NCBI GenBank assembly: GCA_022567305.1
Contig: JADFHF010000008.1
Span: forward strand, 42,961-106,960
From: Bacteroidota bacterium
Lineage (GTDB): Bacteria; Bacteroidota; Rhodothermia; Rhodothermales; UBA10348
Direction of reading: 5' to 3'
Length of the DNA stretch: 64,000 nucleotides
Shown one piece after another: positions 41,091-50,567 of the stretch. The position numbers and the translations under genes were made by a program. Each line of letters begins with the position of its first letter. The first letter of the stretch is position 1. The notes under the pieces were generated by a model. It worked only from the letters and a program-made list of their open reading frames with translations. It was not told the DNA's origin and searched no databases.

Positions 41091-42323
41091 ATGAAGGATA
41101 GAACGTATCAGGACGTTCTCCAGTCCGGCGTGTCAAAACCCCGTCGAATTGCCTTATTCACGGGTGTGTATAATCATATCGCGGACGGTGTATCGCTGAC
41201 GCTCAATCGCCTTGTTGAACACCTGGAGAGCATCGGTGACGAAGTACTCGTTTTTGCTCCAACCAACGAAAGCCCACTCGTTCAACACAAAGGAACGTTG
41301 GTGCCGGTTCCTTCCTTCATGGCTCCGGGTAGACCTGAGTATCTGCTAACTACCGGAATCCCGTCGGAAGCGCGCCAACGCCTTAGAGATTTCAGACCGA
41401 CCCTGTTTCACATTGCGACCCCCGACTTTCTTGGTTTCAGAGCACTTCGATTGGCAAAATCATGGAATATGCCGATTGTCACGTCGTTTCACACGCATTT
41501 TAGTTCGTATCTGAAGTATTACAAGTTGGGTGCCATCGAGGACCCACTCTGGATGTGGGGCCGCTGGTTTTACGGTCGATGCCATCAGATTTATGTGCCG
41601 TCCATGTCTATCGCCCGAATGCTTCGTATGCGGGGTATTGAAACGGACGTTCGACTGTGGCCTAGAGGCGTAGACTCCGCATTCTACAATCCGGGGAAAC
41701 GCTCGATGGAGTGGCGCCGGAGTATCGGGATCAGCGACAACGAGGTTATCGTCACATTTGTCAGCCGACTGGTATGGGAGAAGGGACTCGGGGTATTCGC
41801 CGACGTCATTGAATCCTTGTCCCGCGATGGTATCCCGCATCGCAGCGTAATCGTGGGTGATGGACCCGCCCGCCATGCGCTCGAAGAGCGACTTCCCGGA
41901 ACTATTTTCGTGGGGTTCAAACGTGGGGAAGAGCTCGCGACCGCCTATGCATCCTCGGATATTTTCTTATTCCCGTCTGATACAGAGACCTTTGGAAATG
42001 TGACGCTGGAGGCCATGGCTTCGGGTCTTCCGACCGTCTGTGCAGACGCCTCCGGTAGCGACGCGCTAGTCTTACCGGGAAAAACGGGTTATCTCGTTCC
42101 ACCCGGTGAGTCTCAACAATTCGCCGCGTATTTGAGAGAGCTGGTCTTGAATGAAGATCTTCGAAAAGCATATAGCCGGGCAGCCACCGACGCGGCCATT
42201 GAGTATCACTGGCCTTCCATTCTTGCCCGATTGGTCGGATATTATGATGAGCTTGTCGGCCGTGTGACCTCATCGATTGGAAAGCCGCGCGTGCCCTACG
42301 AGCCTTCTTCTCTAAATTCATAA
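41091..42323 (+). CDS. GT4 glycosyltransferase (MgtA/SqdX-like)
   Basis: 410 residues of GT-B fold. The N-terminus has IALFTGVYNHIADGVSLTLNRLV, and SFHTHFSSYLKYYKLG near 135 matches glycolipid mannosyl- and sulfoquinovosyl-type transferases. The donor half shows VTFVSRLVWEKGLGVFADVI near 222 and SDTETFGNVTLEAMASGLPTVCADASG near 298 with the E-x7-E pattern. An inner-membrane glycolipid is a likely product, but donor and acceptor are unproven. It heads a plus-strand run with a second GT4 gene 27 bases on. Confidence 0.88.
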   Translation: MKDRTYQDVLQSGVSKPRRIALFTGVYNHIADGVSLTLNRLVEHLESIGDEVLVFAPTNESPLVQHKGTLVPVPSFMAPGRPEYLLTTGIPSEARQRLRDFRPTLFHIATPDFLGFRALRLAKSWNMPIVTSFHTHFSSYLKYYKLGAIEDPLWMWGRWFYGRCHQIYVPSMSIARMLRMRGIETDVRLWPRGVDSAFYNPGKRSMEWRRSIGISDNEVIVTFVSRLVWEKGLGVFADVIESLSRDGIPHRSVIVGDGPARHALEERLPGTIFVGFKRGEELATAYASSDIFLFPSDTETFGNVTLEAMASGLPTVCADASGSDALVLPGKTGYLVPPGESQQFAAYLRELVLNEDLRKAYSRAATDAAIEYHWPSILARLVGYYDELVGRVTSSIGKPRVPYEPSSLNS

Positions 42324-42350
42324 GGATCCGCCCTTCCAGGCTTACCCAGA

Positions 42351-43496
42351 TTGCGACTGGCATTTGTTTCCCATTCTCTTCCACCGGAGAGTCGACCTCT
42401 TGTGAATGTCGGTGGCATGCAGCGGGTTGCGGCTGAATTGTTGACCTCGCTTCAGCACAGCGACGGTCTGTTGCTTCATGTCGTCGCGATGAAAGTCTCG
42501 TGGAGATGGATTCATTTCAAGATCATCCCCTTTCTTTTTACGACGTATCTGAAGCTCTCGAAGTTCGTGCGCACTGAACAAGTGGATGCGATTCTCTTTT
42601 CCTCTATGGTCACGGGATTGTTAACCATTCCGCTACGGAAAATCCTGGAGGACCATAACGTCCGATCGAGCGTGATTGTCCATGGCCTGGATGTTACCAA
42701 TCCGTTCAGGCCCTACCAGTCACTCGTTAAAAAAGTATTCCAAAACGCTGATGCCATTCTGCCCGTAAGCCGAGCAACGGGTGACGCGTGCGTCGATCGC
42801 GGAATCGATCCGAGAAAGATTCACGTCGTTCATAATGGGATCGATACAGCACGATTTCGCCCGCCTGAGAGTCGTGAAAAACGGCGATCGGTATTGATCG
42901 AAACCTTTCGTGCCGAGACCCATGTTGTCAACGTCGATGCCCTTTCAACCGAGGCGTTTATTCTTTGCAGCGTCGGACGGCACGTTCGTCGCAAAGGTTT
43001 TGCCTGGTTCGTGAGCGAGGTCATGCCCCTTCTTCCTGAACATGTACACTATTGGTTGGCCGGCAATGGTCCGGAGTACAACCGGATCTTAGCGGCGATC
43101 ACAAAGAGGCGCCTGGAACACCGTGTGCATCTCCTGGGCATGTTGTCTGACTCGGAACTCGTCGCCCTCTACCAAGGGGCCGATCTGTTTATCATGCCGA
43201 ACATTCCAGTTCCAAACGACATGGAAGGATTCGGAATTGTAATGCTCGAGGCGGGACTGAATGGGACCCCTTCGGTAGCTGCCAATATTGAAGGTATTCC
43301 GGAGGTTATCAGGAATGGTGAGAATGGAATTCTTGTACGTGCCAAAGATGCTCCAGCCTTCGCGGGCGCCATTTCGAGATATATCGGCGACCCGGAATAT
43401 TTGGCTCGTGCGAGCACGTCAGCCCTGGCGTATACGAAGAATACGTTCGGATGGGAAACGATAGTGGATCGTTACGTTGAAGCGTGCAGTCCCTAG
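42351..43496 (+). CDS. GT4 glycosyltransferase
   Basis: 381 residues. N-terminal LAFVSHSLPPESRPLVNVGGMQRVAAELL is the acceptor loop, VSRATGDACVDRGIDPRKIHVVHNGIDTARF near 140-170 the hinge, and LCSVGRHVRRKGFAWFVSEVM near 205 and NDMEGFGIVMLEAGLNGTPSVAANIEGIPE near 285 the nucleotide-sugar half. It lies 27 bases after another GT4 gene and 36 bases before an FMN reductase, all plus-strand. The acceptor is unknown; the two GT4 enzymes may act in succession on one glycolipid or polysaccharide. Confidence 0.88.
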   Translation: MRLAFVSHSLPPESRPLVNVGGMQRVAAELLTSLQHSDGLLLHVVAMKVSWRWIHFKIIPFLFTTYLKLSKFVRTEQVDAILFSSMVTGLLTIPLRKILEDHNVRSSVIVHGLDVTNPFRPYQSLVKKVFQNADAILPVSRATGDACVDRGIDPRKIHVVHNGIDTARFRPPESREKRRSVLIETFRAETHVVNVDALSTEAFILCSVGRHVRRKGFAWFVSEVMPLLPEHVHYWLAGNGPEYNRILAAITKRRLEHRVHLLGMLSDSELVALYQGADLFIMPNIPVPNDMEGFGIVMLEAGLNGTPSVAANIEGIPEVIRNGENGILVRAKDAPAFAGAISRYIGDPEYLARASTSALAYTKNTFGWETIVDRYVEACSP

Positions 43497-43532
43497 AACC
43501 TGTTTGCATACACCCGGAGTCCATGCCAACCC

Positions 43533-44132
43533 ATGTCAGAAATCCTTGAACCTCGCGTCCGGATCTGTGTGATATTAGGAAGCATCCGGCCGGGCAACTA
43601 CACGCGCATGGCTGTAGATATTGCCATGGGTGCGCTCGCCGGCCGCCCAGGCATTGGCGTGGATTTAATCGAGCCGGAAAAGTTGGATCTCCCGTTTCCA
43701 GGCTCTGGAAGAGAGACAGAGGATCAGGTGTGGCTAAAGGATCGGGTCCACTCTGCGACCGGGGTTATCCTGGCGACCCCAGAGTACCATGGCAGCTTTT
43801 CCAGTGTGATGAAACTGGTGATTGAGAATCTTGGATTTCCTTCTATTCTGTCGGGCAAACCGGTGTCTCTTTTGGGCGTTGCAGGTGGGTCTATTGGAGC
43901 CATCAAATCTCTGGAACAGCTCCGAAGTGTATGTTCTCACGTAGGAGCAATCGTTCTCCCTGGCCCGGTCTCCATAGCCAACGTACGAGAGACCTTTTCT
44001 GCCAATGGTGACCTCGTTGACGAATCCGTCCGAAAAAGAATCGAACGACTCGTCGAACATCATCTGGATTACATTGATCGTCATGTCTGTCCGCAATACG
44101 CCCTCGAAGCCATGGTTCGACAGCAGAACTAA
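43533..44132 (+). CDS. NAD(P)H-dependent FMN reductase family protein
   Basis: 199 residues with a flavodoxin-like fold: ICVILGSIRPGNYTRMAVDIAMGAL (phosphate loop, about 10-34), VILATPEYHGSFSSVMKLVIENL near 75-97 (flavin contact) and LLGVAGGSIGAIKSLEQLRSV near 110. Members reduce FMN, quinones or azo compounds with NAD(P)H. It follows the two GT4 genes by 36 bases; a functional link is not obvious. A decayed GT2 gene begins a few bases after its stop. Confidence 0.85.
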   Translation: MSEILEPRVRICVILGSIRPGNYTRMAVDIAMGALAGRPGIGVDLIEPEKLDLPFPGSGRETEDQVWLKDRVHSATGVILATPEYHGSFSSVMKLVIENLGFPSILSGKPVSLLGVAGGSIGAIKSLEQLRSVCSHVGAIVLPGPVSIANVRETFSANGDLVDESVRKRIERLVEHHLDYIDRHVCPQYALEAMVRQQN

Positions 44133-44139
44133 CGGATAG

Positions 44140-44430
44140 ATTGTACGGTCCTCACTTCCTCTCATCAGTTGGGTGATGGTCACCGCCGACCGGCTCCGAT
44201 TCTGTGCCAGAGCCATTACGTCGTATAACAATCAATCTTATCCGAATTAGGAGCTGATTATCCTGGACGACGGAACAACGTCGATGGACCACTTGCTCGC
44301 GGATGTACCCGAGAAAGGATCGCCCGGTCGTTCGTCAAGCGTCGATTCTCGCCAGGAGACCTAATCCTGCGGAGCGATTTCTCGGACTCGTGCCCTGGAC
44401 CAGAGAATTGCACCCTTGGAAAACATCGAA
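44140..44430 (+). pseudogene. Decayed GT2 glycosyltransferase
   Basis: Reading frame 44140-44364 gives VRSSLPLISWVMVTADRLRF, CARAITSYNNQSYPN, a TAG stop at 44248, then ELIILDDGTTSMDHLLADV and a second stop at 44362. The pieces on both sides of the stop match the GT2 N-terminus (S-F-x-x-Q-x-Y-P-N-x-E-L-I-I-x-D-D-G-T). No start codon is in frame before the conserved part, and nothing recognisable follows 44430. It is a remnant of a gene that once followed the FMN reductase in the same direction. Confidence 0.75.
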
Positions 44431-44484
44431 TAAATGCTCATTGGCCAAAACTCCCCGAGAGCGGTCCCAACGAGTAAAGCTAAC

Positions 44485-44513
44485 ACGACCAGAACCTCGA
44501 CGGTCGTTCTTTT
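44485..44513 (+). terminator. Rho-independent terminator
   Basis: ACGACC (44485-44490) pairs with GGTCGT (44502-44507) across 11 bases and is followed by a T-rich tail (TCTTTTT). The tail is on the plus strand only. It would end the glycosyltransferase-FMN reductase transcript just before the convergent RND gene. Confidence 0.6.
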
Positions 44514-44539
44514 TGCTTACTCAACCGGGTTTTTCTTTC

Positions 44540-47071
44540 TCATTCCCCGGAAGACACCTCTTTCGCTTTCCCCCTCATCGCCCTGTCTTCCAGCCACTGA
44601 ATCATGGCCGGTAAGAAGAATAGGGCTGCCGCGAGTGTGGATCCAATCCCCACTATCGCCAGCTGCCCGATTGAGTTTAATCCCGGGTGAAAACTCAAAA
44701 GTAATCCCGCAAATCCCATCATGGTCGTCAAGGATCCCATGGTTACGTGCTCACCCGTGGTTCGCAAATTGCGAAGGATTGAGCCCTCTCCTTCTTCTCT
44801 GTAACGATGAACGAGATGAACTCCAGCATCGTTGCCAATCCCTAAAACTGCCGGTAGTACGATCAGGTTGTAAAAATTCAATCGGAGATCGAAGATCTCT
44901 TGCAGAAGGATCATCCAGAGCACACCAACAATCAAGGGCAGGGTGGCCAAAATCATCCATCGAAATGACCCGAAGTTCAGATACATCAATACAAAGACGA
45001 TGACAAGTGTCGCCAACACCATCCACGGCGCTTCTCGTTTCATGAGCTTCAGCATGTCGGCAGCAATGAGCGACGATGATCCAGCGTGATAGGTAGCGCC
45101 GCTCTCCGTGACGATGGATCCCACATCTTCGGAAAAGGCGATCGACTGACGCCCGTCAGACAGACCAACCGAGGGATAAATGATCACGAAGTTGCCAAGA
45201 TCACCTGATTTCGACGTGAACTGCTTTCGTAGAAACTCGGGGATGTCTTCGAACGCGATCGGCTCGCGTGTCGATGCTGCCCGCTTCAGTCGCGCCATAT
45301 CTTCCGTCGTATCGGCATCGATAAACGGATCGGCCAATTGTTCTCGGATATCTTCCAGACGCAAGATGCGATTTTCTTGTGCTTCTCTCGTTAATGGGAA
45401 TCGATCCTGAAGAGACTCGAATCGTTCGATGGTTGGCGTGAGTGTGTCGGACTCGACGATTCGATTCAGGGCGTCGGTGACCGCAGATACCTCGTCCGGG
45501 TCGTCCAGCACGATATACGCCGGGTTCCGCCGTCTTCGATCGTTGTACACCCGTCGGATAATGTCCCGTCGCATATTGTACTCATCGTAGGTCGGTTCGA
45601 GCGTTCCCATCCGGTATTCAAACTGCACTCTTGGCAGCATAATGATGGCCGCTATCACGGCCAATGCGCTACCGATCAAAATGGGGCGTGATGCGGGAAA
45701 CCGTCGCTTTTCTTCGACGACACGTTCGATCGGGTTCTCGGCGGTCAATTTCAACAGGCCTGTACGTTCGAAGAGGGCGATCAGGGCGGGTAAGACGATC
45801 AGCATAGCACCCAATGCGAACAGGATACCGGTGCCTGCAATAAAGCCGAACTGACTGAATCCTCGGAAGTCGGCAACCACGAGAACGAAAAGGGCAACCG
45901 ACGTGGTCAGCGCCCCGACGGCAATCGCTTGCCCGGTACTCGAAAACGTTTTTTCAGAAGCTTCGATGACAGAACTGCCTTTGGCCCGCTCCTCGGTGTA
46001 CCGCGCGAAGAAGTGGATGCCATAATCAATTCCCAGGCCGAACAGCACGAGGCCGAGCGTTGTGGTCATCAAATTGAGTTTTCCGTACGTCAGGTAGGCC
46101 ACTCCGAACGTCCATGAAATGCTCATGAGCAACGGAATCCCAATGACGAACGCGAGAACCGGAATTCTTGGCAACAAGCGCCAGAAAACCCTGGCATCAA
46201 ATCCTTTCGCAACCTGGGCTCTGTACGACTTATAAAAAAAATATAGTACGACCATTAATAGAACAGCCAACACACCCGACCCGAATGACTTGAGAACATC
46301 CTCACGAATCGTGTTCACTTCGATTAACCGTCGGAGTAATCGTCCGGCTGTCGTAATCTTCAATTCGGGGTGATAAGAGGCTGGATTGAGCGACTCGGCT
46401 AGCGCCTCCAAATCGGCATATGCATTCTCGATGAACTGAATATTCGACTCAGAACCGCTGGGATAAAATCGAAGCACGAGGGTCGTGCTGTCGTCGGATA
46501 CCGGATATTCTGTTGAAACGATATCGCGATAAATGGCCTGGAGCTCGTCGCCTAGTGAATCGGTGTGGGCGGCCGAATCATCGTCTTCGTCATCGAGATT
46601 GAAAAAGAACGGATTGGCGTCGAGTGCTGCCTCTTCAATCTTTGCATCCAGATAATCCTGAAGCATGTCGAGCTCGGCGGGCGTCCCGAAGTAGAGCGCA
46701 TTGTTTTCCAGGAATTCGACGTCCTTTCGATAATCCACCGATCGGAAGTACGGCTCATCGTACTGATTACCCGTAAGTTCAAGGGCTGCAGGGATTAAGA
46801 CTTCTGCAAAGGCAACATTTGATTCGAATGACGGACTTTCAATGGCTAGCGCCAACTCACTTTCTGCTCCGACTTCGTCACGAAGTTTTTCCAGCGCCTG
46901 TACACTGGGGTACTCGGGCGGAATCAGGTTGGCCAGATCCGTGTCTATCGAAAGCCGGGTTGCCAGGAGCACCCCGCCCACGGAAAGGCCCAGGGCCACG
47001 AGCAGAACGACAAGGAAATGTGTAACAACCCAACGAATGAAAGGCCGCAGCCGTTCGAAAATGCGATGCAT
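44540..47071 (-). CDS. RND/MMPL-superfamily transporter, HpnN-like
   Basis: 843 residues with about twelve membrane helices and two periplasmic loops, the duplicated layout of RND proteins. The N-terminus reads LSIDTDLANLIPPEYPSVQALEKLRDEVG and the first sterol-sensing-type half contains LGLVLFGLGIDYGIHFFARYTEE near 345; the second contains GIGNDAGVHLVHRYREEGEGS near 765. Its closest style is the hopanoid/lipid exporters HpnN and MmpL, so lipid movement to the outer membrane is a fair guess. It follows the DUF3047-type gene by 50 bases on the same strand. No hopanoid genes are visible. Confidence 0.87.
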   Translation of the reverse strand: MHRIFERLRPFIRWVVTHFLVVLLVALGLSVGGVLLATRLSIDTDLANLIPPEYPSVQALEKLRDEVGAESELALAIESPSFESNVAFAEVLIPAALELTGNQYDEPYFRSVDYRKDVEFLENNALYFGTPAELDMLQDYLDAKIEEAALDANPFFFNLDDEDDDSAAHTDSLGDELQAIYRDIVSTEYPVSDDSTTLVLRFYPSGSESNIQFIENAYADLEALAESLNPASYHPELKITTAGRLLRRLIEVNTIREDVLKSFGSGVLAVLLMVVLYFFYKSYRAQVAKGFDARVFWRLLPRIPVLAFVIGIPLLMSISWTFGVAYLTYGKLNLMTTTLGLVLFGLGIDYGIHFFARYTEERAKGSSVIEASEKTFSSTGQAIAVGALTTSVALFVLVVADFRGFSQFGFIAGTGILFALGAMLIVLPALIALFERTGLLKLTAENPIERVVEEKRRFPASRPILIGSALAVIAAIIMLPRVQFEYRMGTLEPTYDEYNMRRDIIRRVYNDRRRRNPAYIVLDDPDEVSAVTDALNRIVESDTLTPTIERFESLQDRFPLTREAQENRILRLEDIREQLADPFIDADTTEDMARLKRAASTREPIAFEDIPEFLRKQFTSKSGDLGNFVIIYPSVGLSDGRQSIAFSEDVGSIVTESGATYHAGSSSLIAADMLKLMKREAPWMVLATLVIVFVLMYLNFGSFRWMILATLPLIVGVLWMILLQEIFDLRLNFYNLIVLPAVLGIGNDAGVHLVHRYREEGEGSILRNLRTTGEHVTMGSLTTMMGFAGLLLSFHPGLNSIGQLAIVGIGSTLAAALFFLPAMIQWLEDRAMRGKAKEVSSGE

Positions 47072-47121
47072 CCTAACGAGGTTCGGGTTTGTCGGAACGA
47101 ATGGAGAAACTCAACCGCCAG

Positions 47122-47838
47122 CTATCTGACCGGTAAAAATTTGAGGTTATCAAAATCAGCTTTGGCCGGTGTATCGGTATTGTCTGAATCCGACCAGAGC
47201 CTGATAGACAAAGGTCGCGTCGGAGGATCATCGTCAAACAGGCGGCGATAGTCCGCTTGGACATCTCTTTCGATGTGCACCCAATTTCCGATCCCATCGA
47301 GGGCGCTGGCAACAACGAGGACTTTGAGTTTTCCGTACGAAACTTGGGTTCCTACCGGTAGCGTGCTGCTGTAAACATACTTAATTGTTTTTGGCCTTCT
47401 GATGATAAGTCCTTCCATTTTAAAAATAACGTACAGAGCAGCGCCGCTATCGTTTAATCGTTCGTCATCTTCCCGGGCATTCTCAGGCAACTGAAGCGCC
47501 CTCCAGTCCCATGACAGTCCGGGATGCTTCCGAATATCCCAGTCGAACCCACGGGCACCATTCTCCATCATGATGTGTACGGCTTCGCCATGGGTGAATA
47601 CACGGAGCATTCGATTTCCATCTTCCTCAACGACATGAAACTCTTCGTCGGGTCGCATGAAACTTGGCCTCAATGGGACCAGTTTCCCATCTCTGAGCAT
47701 TCGCCACCGATTGGGTAGCCCGCCGTCCTCATCCGACTCGAAATCATCGATAAGAATCTCACGGGCATCTTGATTCTGTACGGCGAGGACGGTGTCCACG
47801 CCGAAAAACAGACAGATAAATATTGCGACTGCTCTCAT
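47122..47838 (-). CDS. Secreted DUF3047-type protein
   Basis: 238 residues with a signal peptide (about 1-20, ending LAVQN), then a beta-rich single domain with ILIDDFESDEDGGLPNRW at the start, LSWDWRALQLPENAREDD near 110 and a C-terminal DNTDTPAKADFDNLKFLP. The pattern fits the DUF3047 family, a jelly-roll-like periplasmic protein of unknown role. Placement right before the RND gene, same strand, 50-base gap, suggests it assists that exporter in the periplasm. Confidence 0.75.
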   Translation of the reverse strand: MRAVAIFICLFFGVDTVLAVQNQDAREILIDDFESDEDGGLPNRWRMLRDGKLVPLRPSFMRPDEEFHVVEEDGNRMLRVFTHGEAVHIMMENGARGFDWDIRKHPGLSWDWRALQLPENAREDDERLNDSGAALYVIFKMEGLIIRRPKTIKYVYSSTLPVGTQVSYGKLKVLVVASALDGIGNWVHIERDVQADYRRLFDDDPPTRPLSIRLWSDSDNTDTPAKADFDNLKFLPVR

Positions 47839-48026
47839 GGCGTACTGGGTTCCACATCGTCCAGATTAGACGTCATGGGACCATTTGAATCGTTCAACGT
47901 AGAGCGAAAATCCGGGGATAAAAAGGCCCTATCGTATGTTTTTAGACCATTATTACTTTTCGTTCTTTTTCTAACCAATTGGCTGCATTAATTGGACCAA
48001 AATAGTCCGCTTGATTCCTTTTCATA

Positions 48027-48146
48027 ATGCGACTGCTTTTGATCACTCCCGACTTTCCTCTCGCGATTGGCGGCCTACGAACCCATGCGGTTGAACTCGC
48101 GACAAGATTGCCAGGAATCGGACTCCAAAAGCATGCCGATAGATGA
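48027..48146 (+). pseudogene. N-terminal stub of a GT4 glycosyltransferase
   Basis: An ATG at 48027 opens MRLLLITPDFPLAIGGLRTH followed by AVELATRLPG and a stop at 48144-48146 after 39 codons. The sequence is the classical N-terminal strand-loop-helix of GT4 enzymes (M-R-x-L-x-I-T-P-x-F-P-P-x-x-G-G-x-x-T-H). Everything downstream that would form the rest of the enzyme is gone, so this is a truncated remnant. Confidence 0.75.
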
Positions 48147-48582
48147 GTGTTTTGCTTATCGGTAACCCACGGAAAAGGAGTGGCAGAATGACGTAGAAGA
48201 CGATTCTATCTGGAAGGGCTCCATCGATCTCGTCCCATCCTACATTCGTGAGCTGAATGGCTCGTGGTCCGGCACACCGACACGGACGACCCATCGGATT
48301 CCTTTCAAAAGCAGTTTTCCGCGATCGCTCTCCGTGAAAGCGATTAACACTCGTACTTGCTCATCCTGATTCGTTCTCGAAGGGTCGGGTTCGGTCGTGT
48401 AAGCGAGACTAACGCTCATTCAATCGTCTTCCAAACGATCGTCGACCCGATGACGGGCGTGATCTTGTCTGTTTAAGCAATGTCTCCAGACTCACGCCTA
48501 GAGAGCTCTTTCGTTTTAACACCATTCGTCGTTTCTTGCGGCTGAGTATTGAAGCCATTCTCGTCTGATCTTTTATCCCGGA
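48147..48582. other. 436-base region without a gene
   Basis: No frame longer than about 80 codons has protein-like composition here, and no hairpin with a T-run is seen. It lies between the GT4 stub and the MaoC-type gene and is probably eroded sequence of the former glycosyltransferase plus the promoter of the hydratase gene. I could not recognise any downstream GT4 motif. Confidence 0.5.
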
Positions 48583-49008
48583 ATGAACACATACGAATCA
48601 CTTCAGGTTGGCGACGCTTTTTCGATTCAAAGAACCGTAACGGCGGAGGACGTGCGCGCCTTCGCAGACGTAACCGGCGACGATAATCCGCTGCACCTAG
48701 ATGAAGAATATGCAGCAGGGACGCGGTTTGGGCACACAATCGTTCACGGCGTACTTCTTACCGGTCTTATATCAAAAGTATTAGGCCGCGATTTTCCCGG
48801 GCCCGGCAGCATCGCCGTTTCAATCTCCTGCAAGTTTCTCCGCCCCGTGCCGGTTGGCTCAACCGTGACGGTTGAAGTGAAAGTGGCCGAGAAAATTGAA
48901 AAATACGGTCACATTCGATTGCGCGTGTTCGTGTATCTCGGAGGAAAGATGTCAATTGGGGGCGAGGCCGTCCTCATCCCGCCTTCCGCTGACGGTGAAT
49001 CGTTCTAG
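48583..49008 (+). CDS. MaoC-like (R)-specific enoyl-CoA hydratase
   Basis: 141 residues, single hot-dog fold. The hydratase motif is present: DVTGDDNPLHLDEEYA (about 29-44, catalytic Asp and His) and FGHTIVHGVLLTGLISKVLG (about 49-68). Such enzymes hydrate trans-2-enoyl-CoA or acyl-ACP in fatty-acid or polyhydroxyalkanoate metabolism (PhaJ type). It is alone on the plus strand and its 3' end overlaps the convergent M48 protease gene by 4 bases. Confidence 0.9.
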   Translation: MNTYESLQVGDAFSIQRTVTAEDVRAFADVTGDDNPLHLDEEYAAGTRFGHTIVHGVLLTGLISKVLGRDFPGPGSIAVSISCKFLRPVPVGSTVTVEVKVAEKIEKYGHIRLRVFVYLGGKMSIGGEAVLIPPSADGESF

Positions 49009-50510
49009 TTCACCAGTTTGAACAAACGCCCGCGGGGAAAAACGTCATCCAGCTCAACTTGGTTTAGAATCGCCATCTCGATCGCCGTGAGACCGTTTGG
49101 AAGCGTCGCGGGAAGGATCGATTCGAAGCTCGTCTCTGTCTGAGAGGCAGTTAGTGTCACTCGAGCCGGCTGAACATTTAAAATTTGAGCGTCAGTCAGC
49201 CGTTTAAAGCCGCGCATCGTTCTCTGAAACTGAGGGTCATAGCGGTCGAACACGTCCCGCGGAGCAAGGCCCAGAAACCGAAATATTGTTCCGTCGAAAT
49301 CAATAAAATGTGCCCGAAGTCGCAGTGTCTGACCCGCGGAGTTTTTCACGTCTGCAACGACATATCGAGCAGAGAGGTCGTTGACTGTGCCCAGTCCCCG
49401 CTCGACGAGCGTGACTCCGTCCTGGGCGAGAAAGGCCTCGGACGCCGCTTCCGCCGTTGTGTGCTCTTGATCGATCTCCAGTGAAACGGCCGCCCGCTCA
49501 TCTTCGTCAATCATCACAACCTGATTGGCTTGATTAATCAGGGTATAACCATCCGGCACAGGAAATTCGAACGCCATCTCGGGGTGGTAGAACCGACGAT
49601 CCTGAATGAATCCGTTCCGCGGATTCTGACCAAAAATTATATGGTCGACCCGCGACAAATAATATTCACGGGCGATGCGGTCCGTCTCGTATCGGCTCGA
49701 CCATTCATCGGAGATGCGAAGAATAGTCTGCTCTCGTTCCCCCGGATCCGGGTGTGTACTTAAAAAGGACGGAATATTCGACTCCGTTTGTTCACCCAGT
49801 CGTTTCAGGGTTCTAAAAAAGGCCGACGCCTGGGAAGCATTGTATCCGATCAACGATGCATACTCAACACCGATCTGATCGGATTCGCGCTCGTCGTTTC
49901 TTCCGTAGCTCAGAAACAACAGTTGCGTAGCCGATCCGCCCACGTTTAAAATGTTTTGGGCCGCATCTCCCCCGAAAAGGGCCTGTCCACCAACCGCTGC
50001 ACCGATAAGAAGTAGGTTGCCACCGAGCTGTGACGCGGCCCTCTTAGAAGCGTGTCGACCCGCAACATGACCAATTTCGTGACCGAGTACGACCGCCAAC
50101 TGAGCCTCATTTTCCAGGTGGGCAAGCAACCCTCTCGTGAGATAGATGTAACCACCTGGTAGAGCAAATGCATTGATCACGGGGCTGTCCAAAATGCGGA
50201 AGAAAAACTCCGTGTTTACCCATTCTTGCTCGGCTCCGGGCCGGCGAAGGTGACTGACTTGAAGAAGTGCCTGGCCCAGCGAATCGACGTAGTGCGTCAA
50301 CTCTTCGTCTCCGTACATACCATACTGCGAAACGATCTGCTGATCGGCATCCCTTCCCATCTGAATTTCCTGCTGCCATGAGTACCCGAAAGCGCGTTTG
50401 TTTCCAGAAATAGGGTTACGAGAGACGATGCATCCACTGATCACTACAGTCATCAGAGCAATCGCCAGGAACTGAACGAGCGTCCGCATAGGGTTTGTTT
50501 TCGTGGCCAT
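49005..50510 (-). CDS. M48-family zinc metalloprotease lipoprotein (BepA/LoiP-like)
   Basis: About 501 residues from ATG 50510 (an ATG at 50489 is also possible; the frame is open to 50564). A signal sequence ends in the lipobox VISGC, so it is probably lipid-anchored in the periplasm. The zinc site is HEIGH near 142 with the third ligand in NDERESDQIGVEYA. After the protease domain come a DUF-like beta domain and a C-terminal LysM-like segment (ILPATLPNGLTAIEMAILNQV). BepA-type proteases degrade misassembled outer-membrane proteins; a similar task is likely. It is the next minus-strand gene after recF. Confidence 0.9.
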   Translation of the reverse strand: MATKTNPMRTLVQFLAIALMTVVISGCIVSRNPISGNKRAFGYSWQQEIQMGRDADQQIVSQYGMYGDEELTHYVDSLGQALLQVSHLRRPGAEQEWVNTEFFFRILDSPVINAFALPGGYIYLTRGLLAHLENEAQLAVVLGHEIGHVAGRHASKRAASQLGGNLLLIGAAVGGQALFGGDAAQNILNVGGSATQLLFLSYGRNDERESDQIGVEYASLIGYNASQASAFFRTLKRLGEQTESNIPSFLSTHPDPGEREQTILRISDEWSSRYETDRIAREYYLSRVDHIIFGQNPRNGFIQDRRFYHPEMAFEFPVPDGYTLINQANQVVMIDEDERAAVSLEIDQEHTTAEAASEAFLAQDGVTLVERGLGTVNDLSARYVVADVKNSAGQTLRLRAHFIDFDGTIFRFLGLAPRDVFDRYDPQFQRTMRGFKRLTDAQILNVQPARVTLTASQTETSFESILPATLPNGLTAIEMAILNQVELDDVFPRGRLFKLVN

Positions 50511-50567
50511 GAACAAGCGTAGAACGTGCGAGGGTGATTGAATAGTTACACTTGGTTCGGGCAAGAC

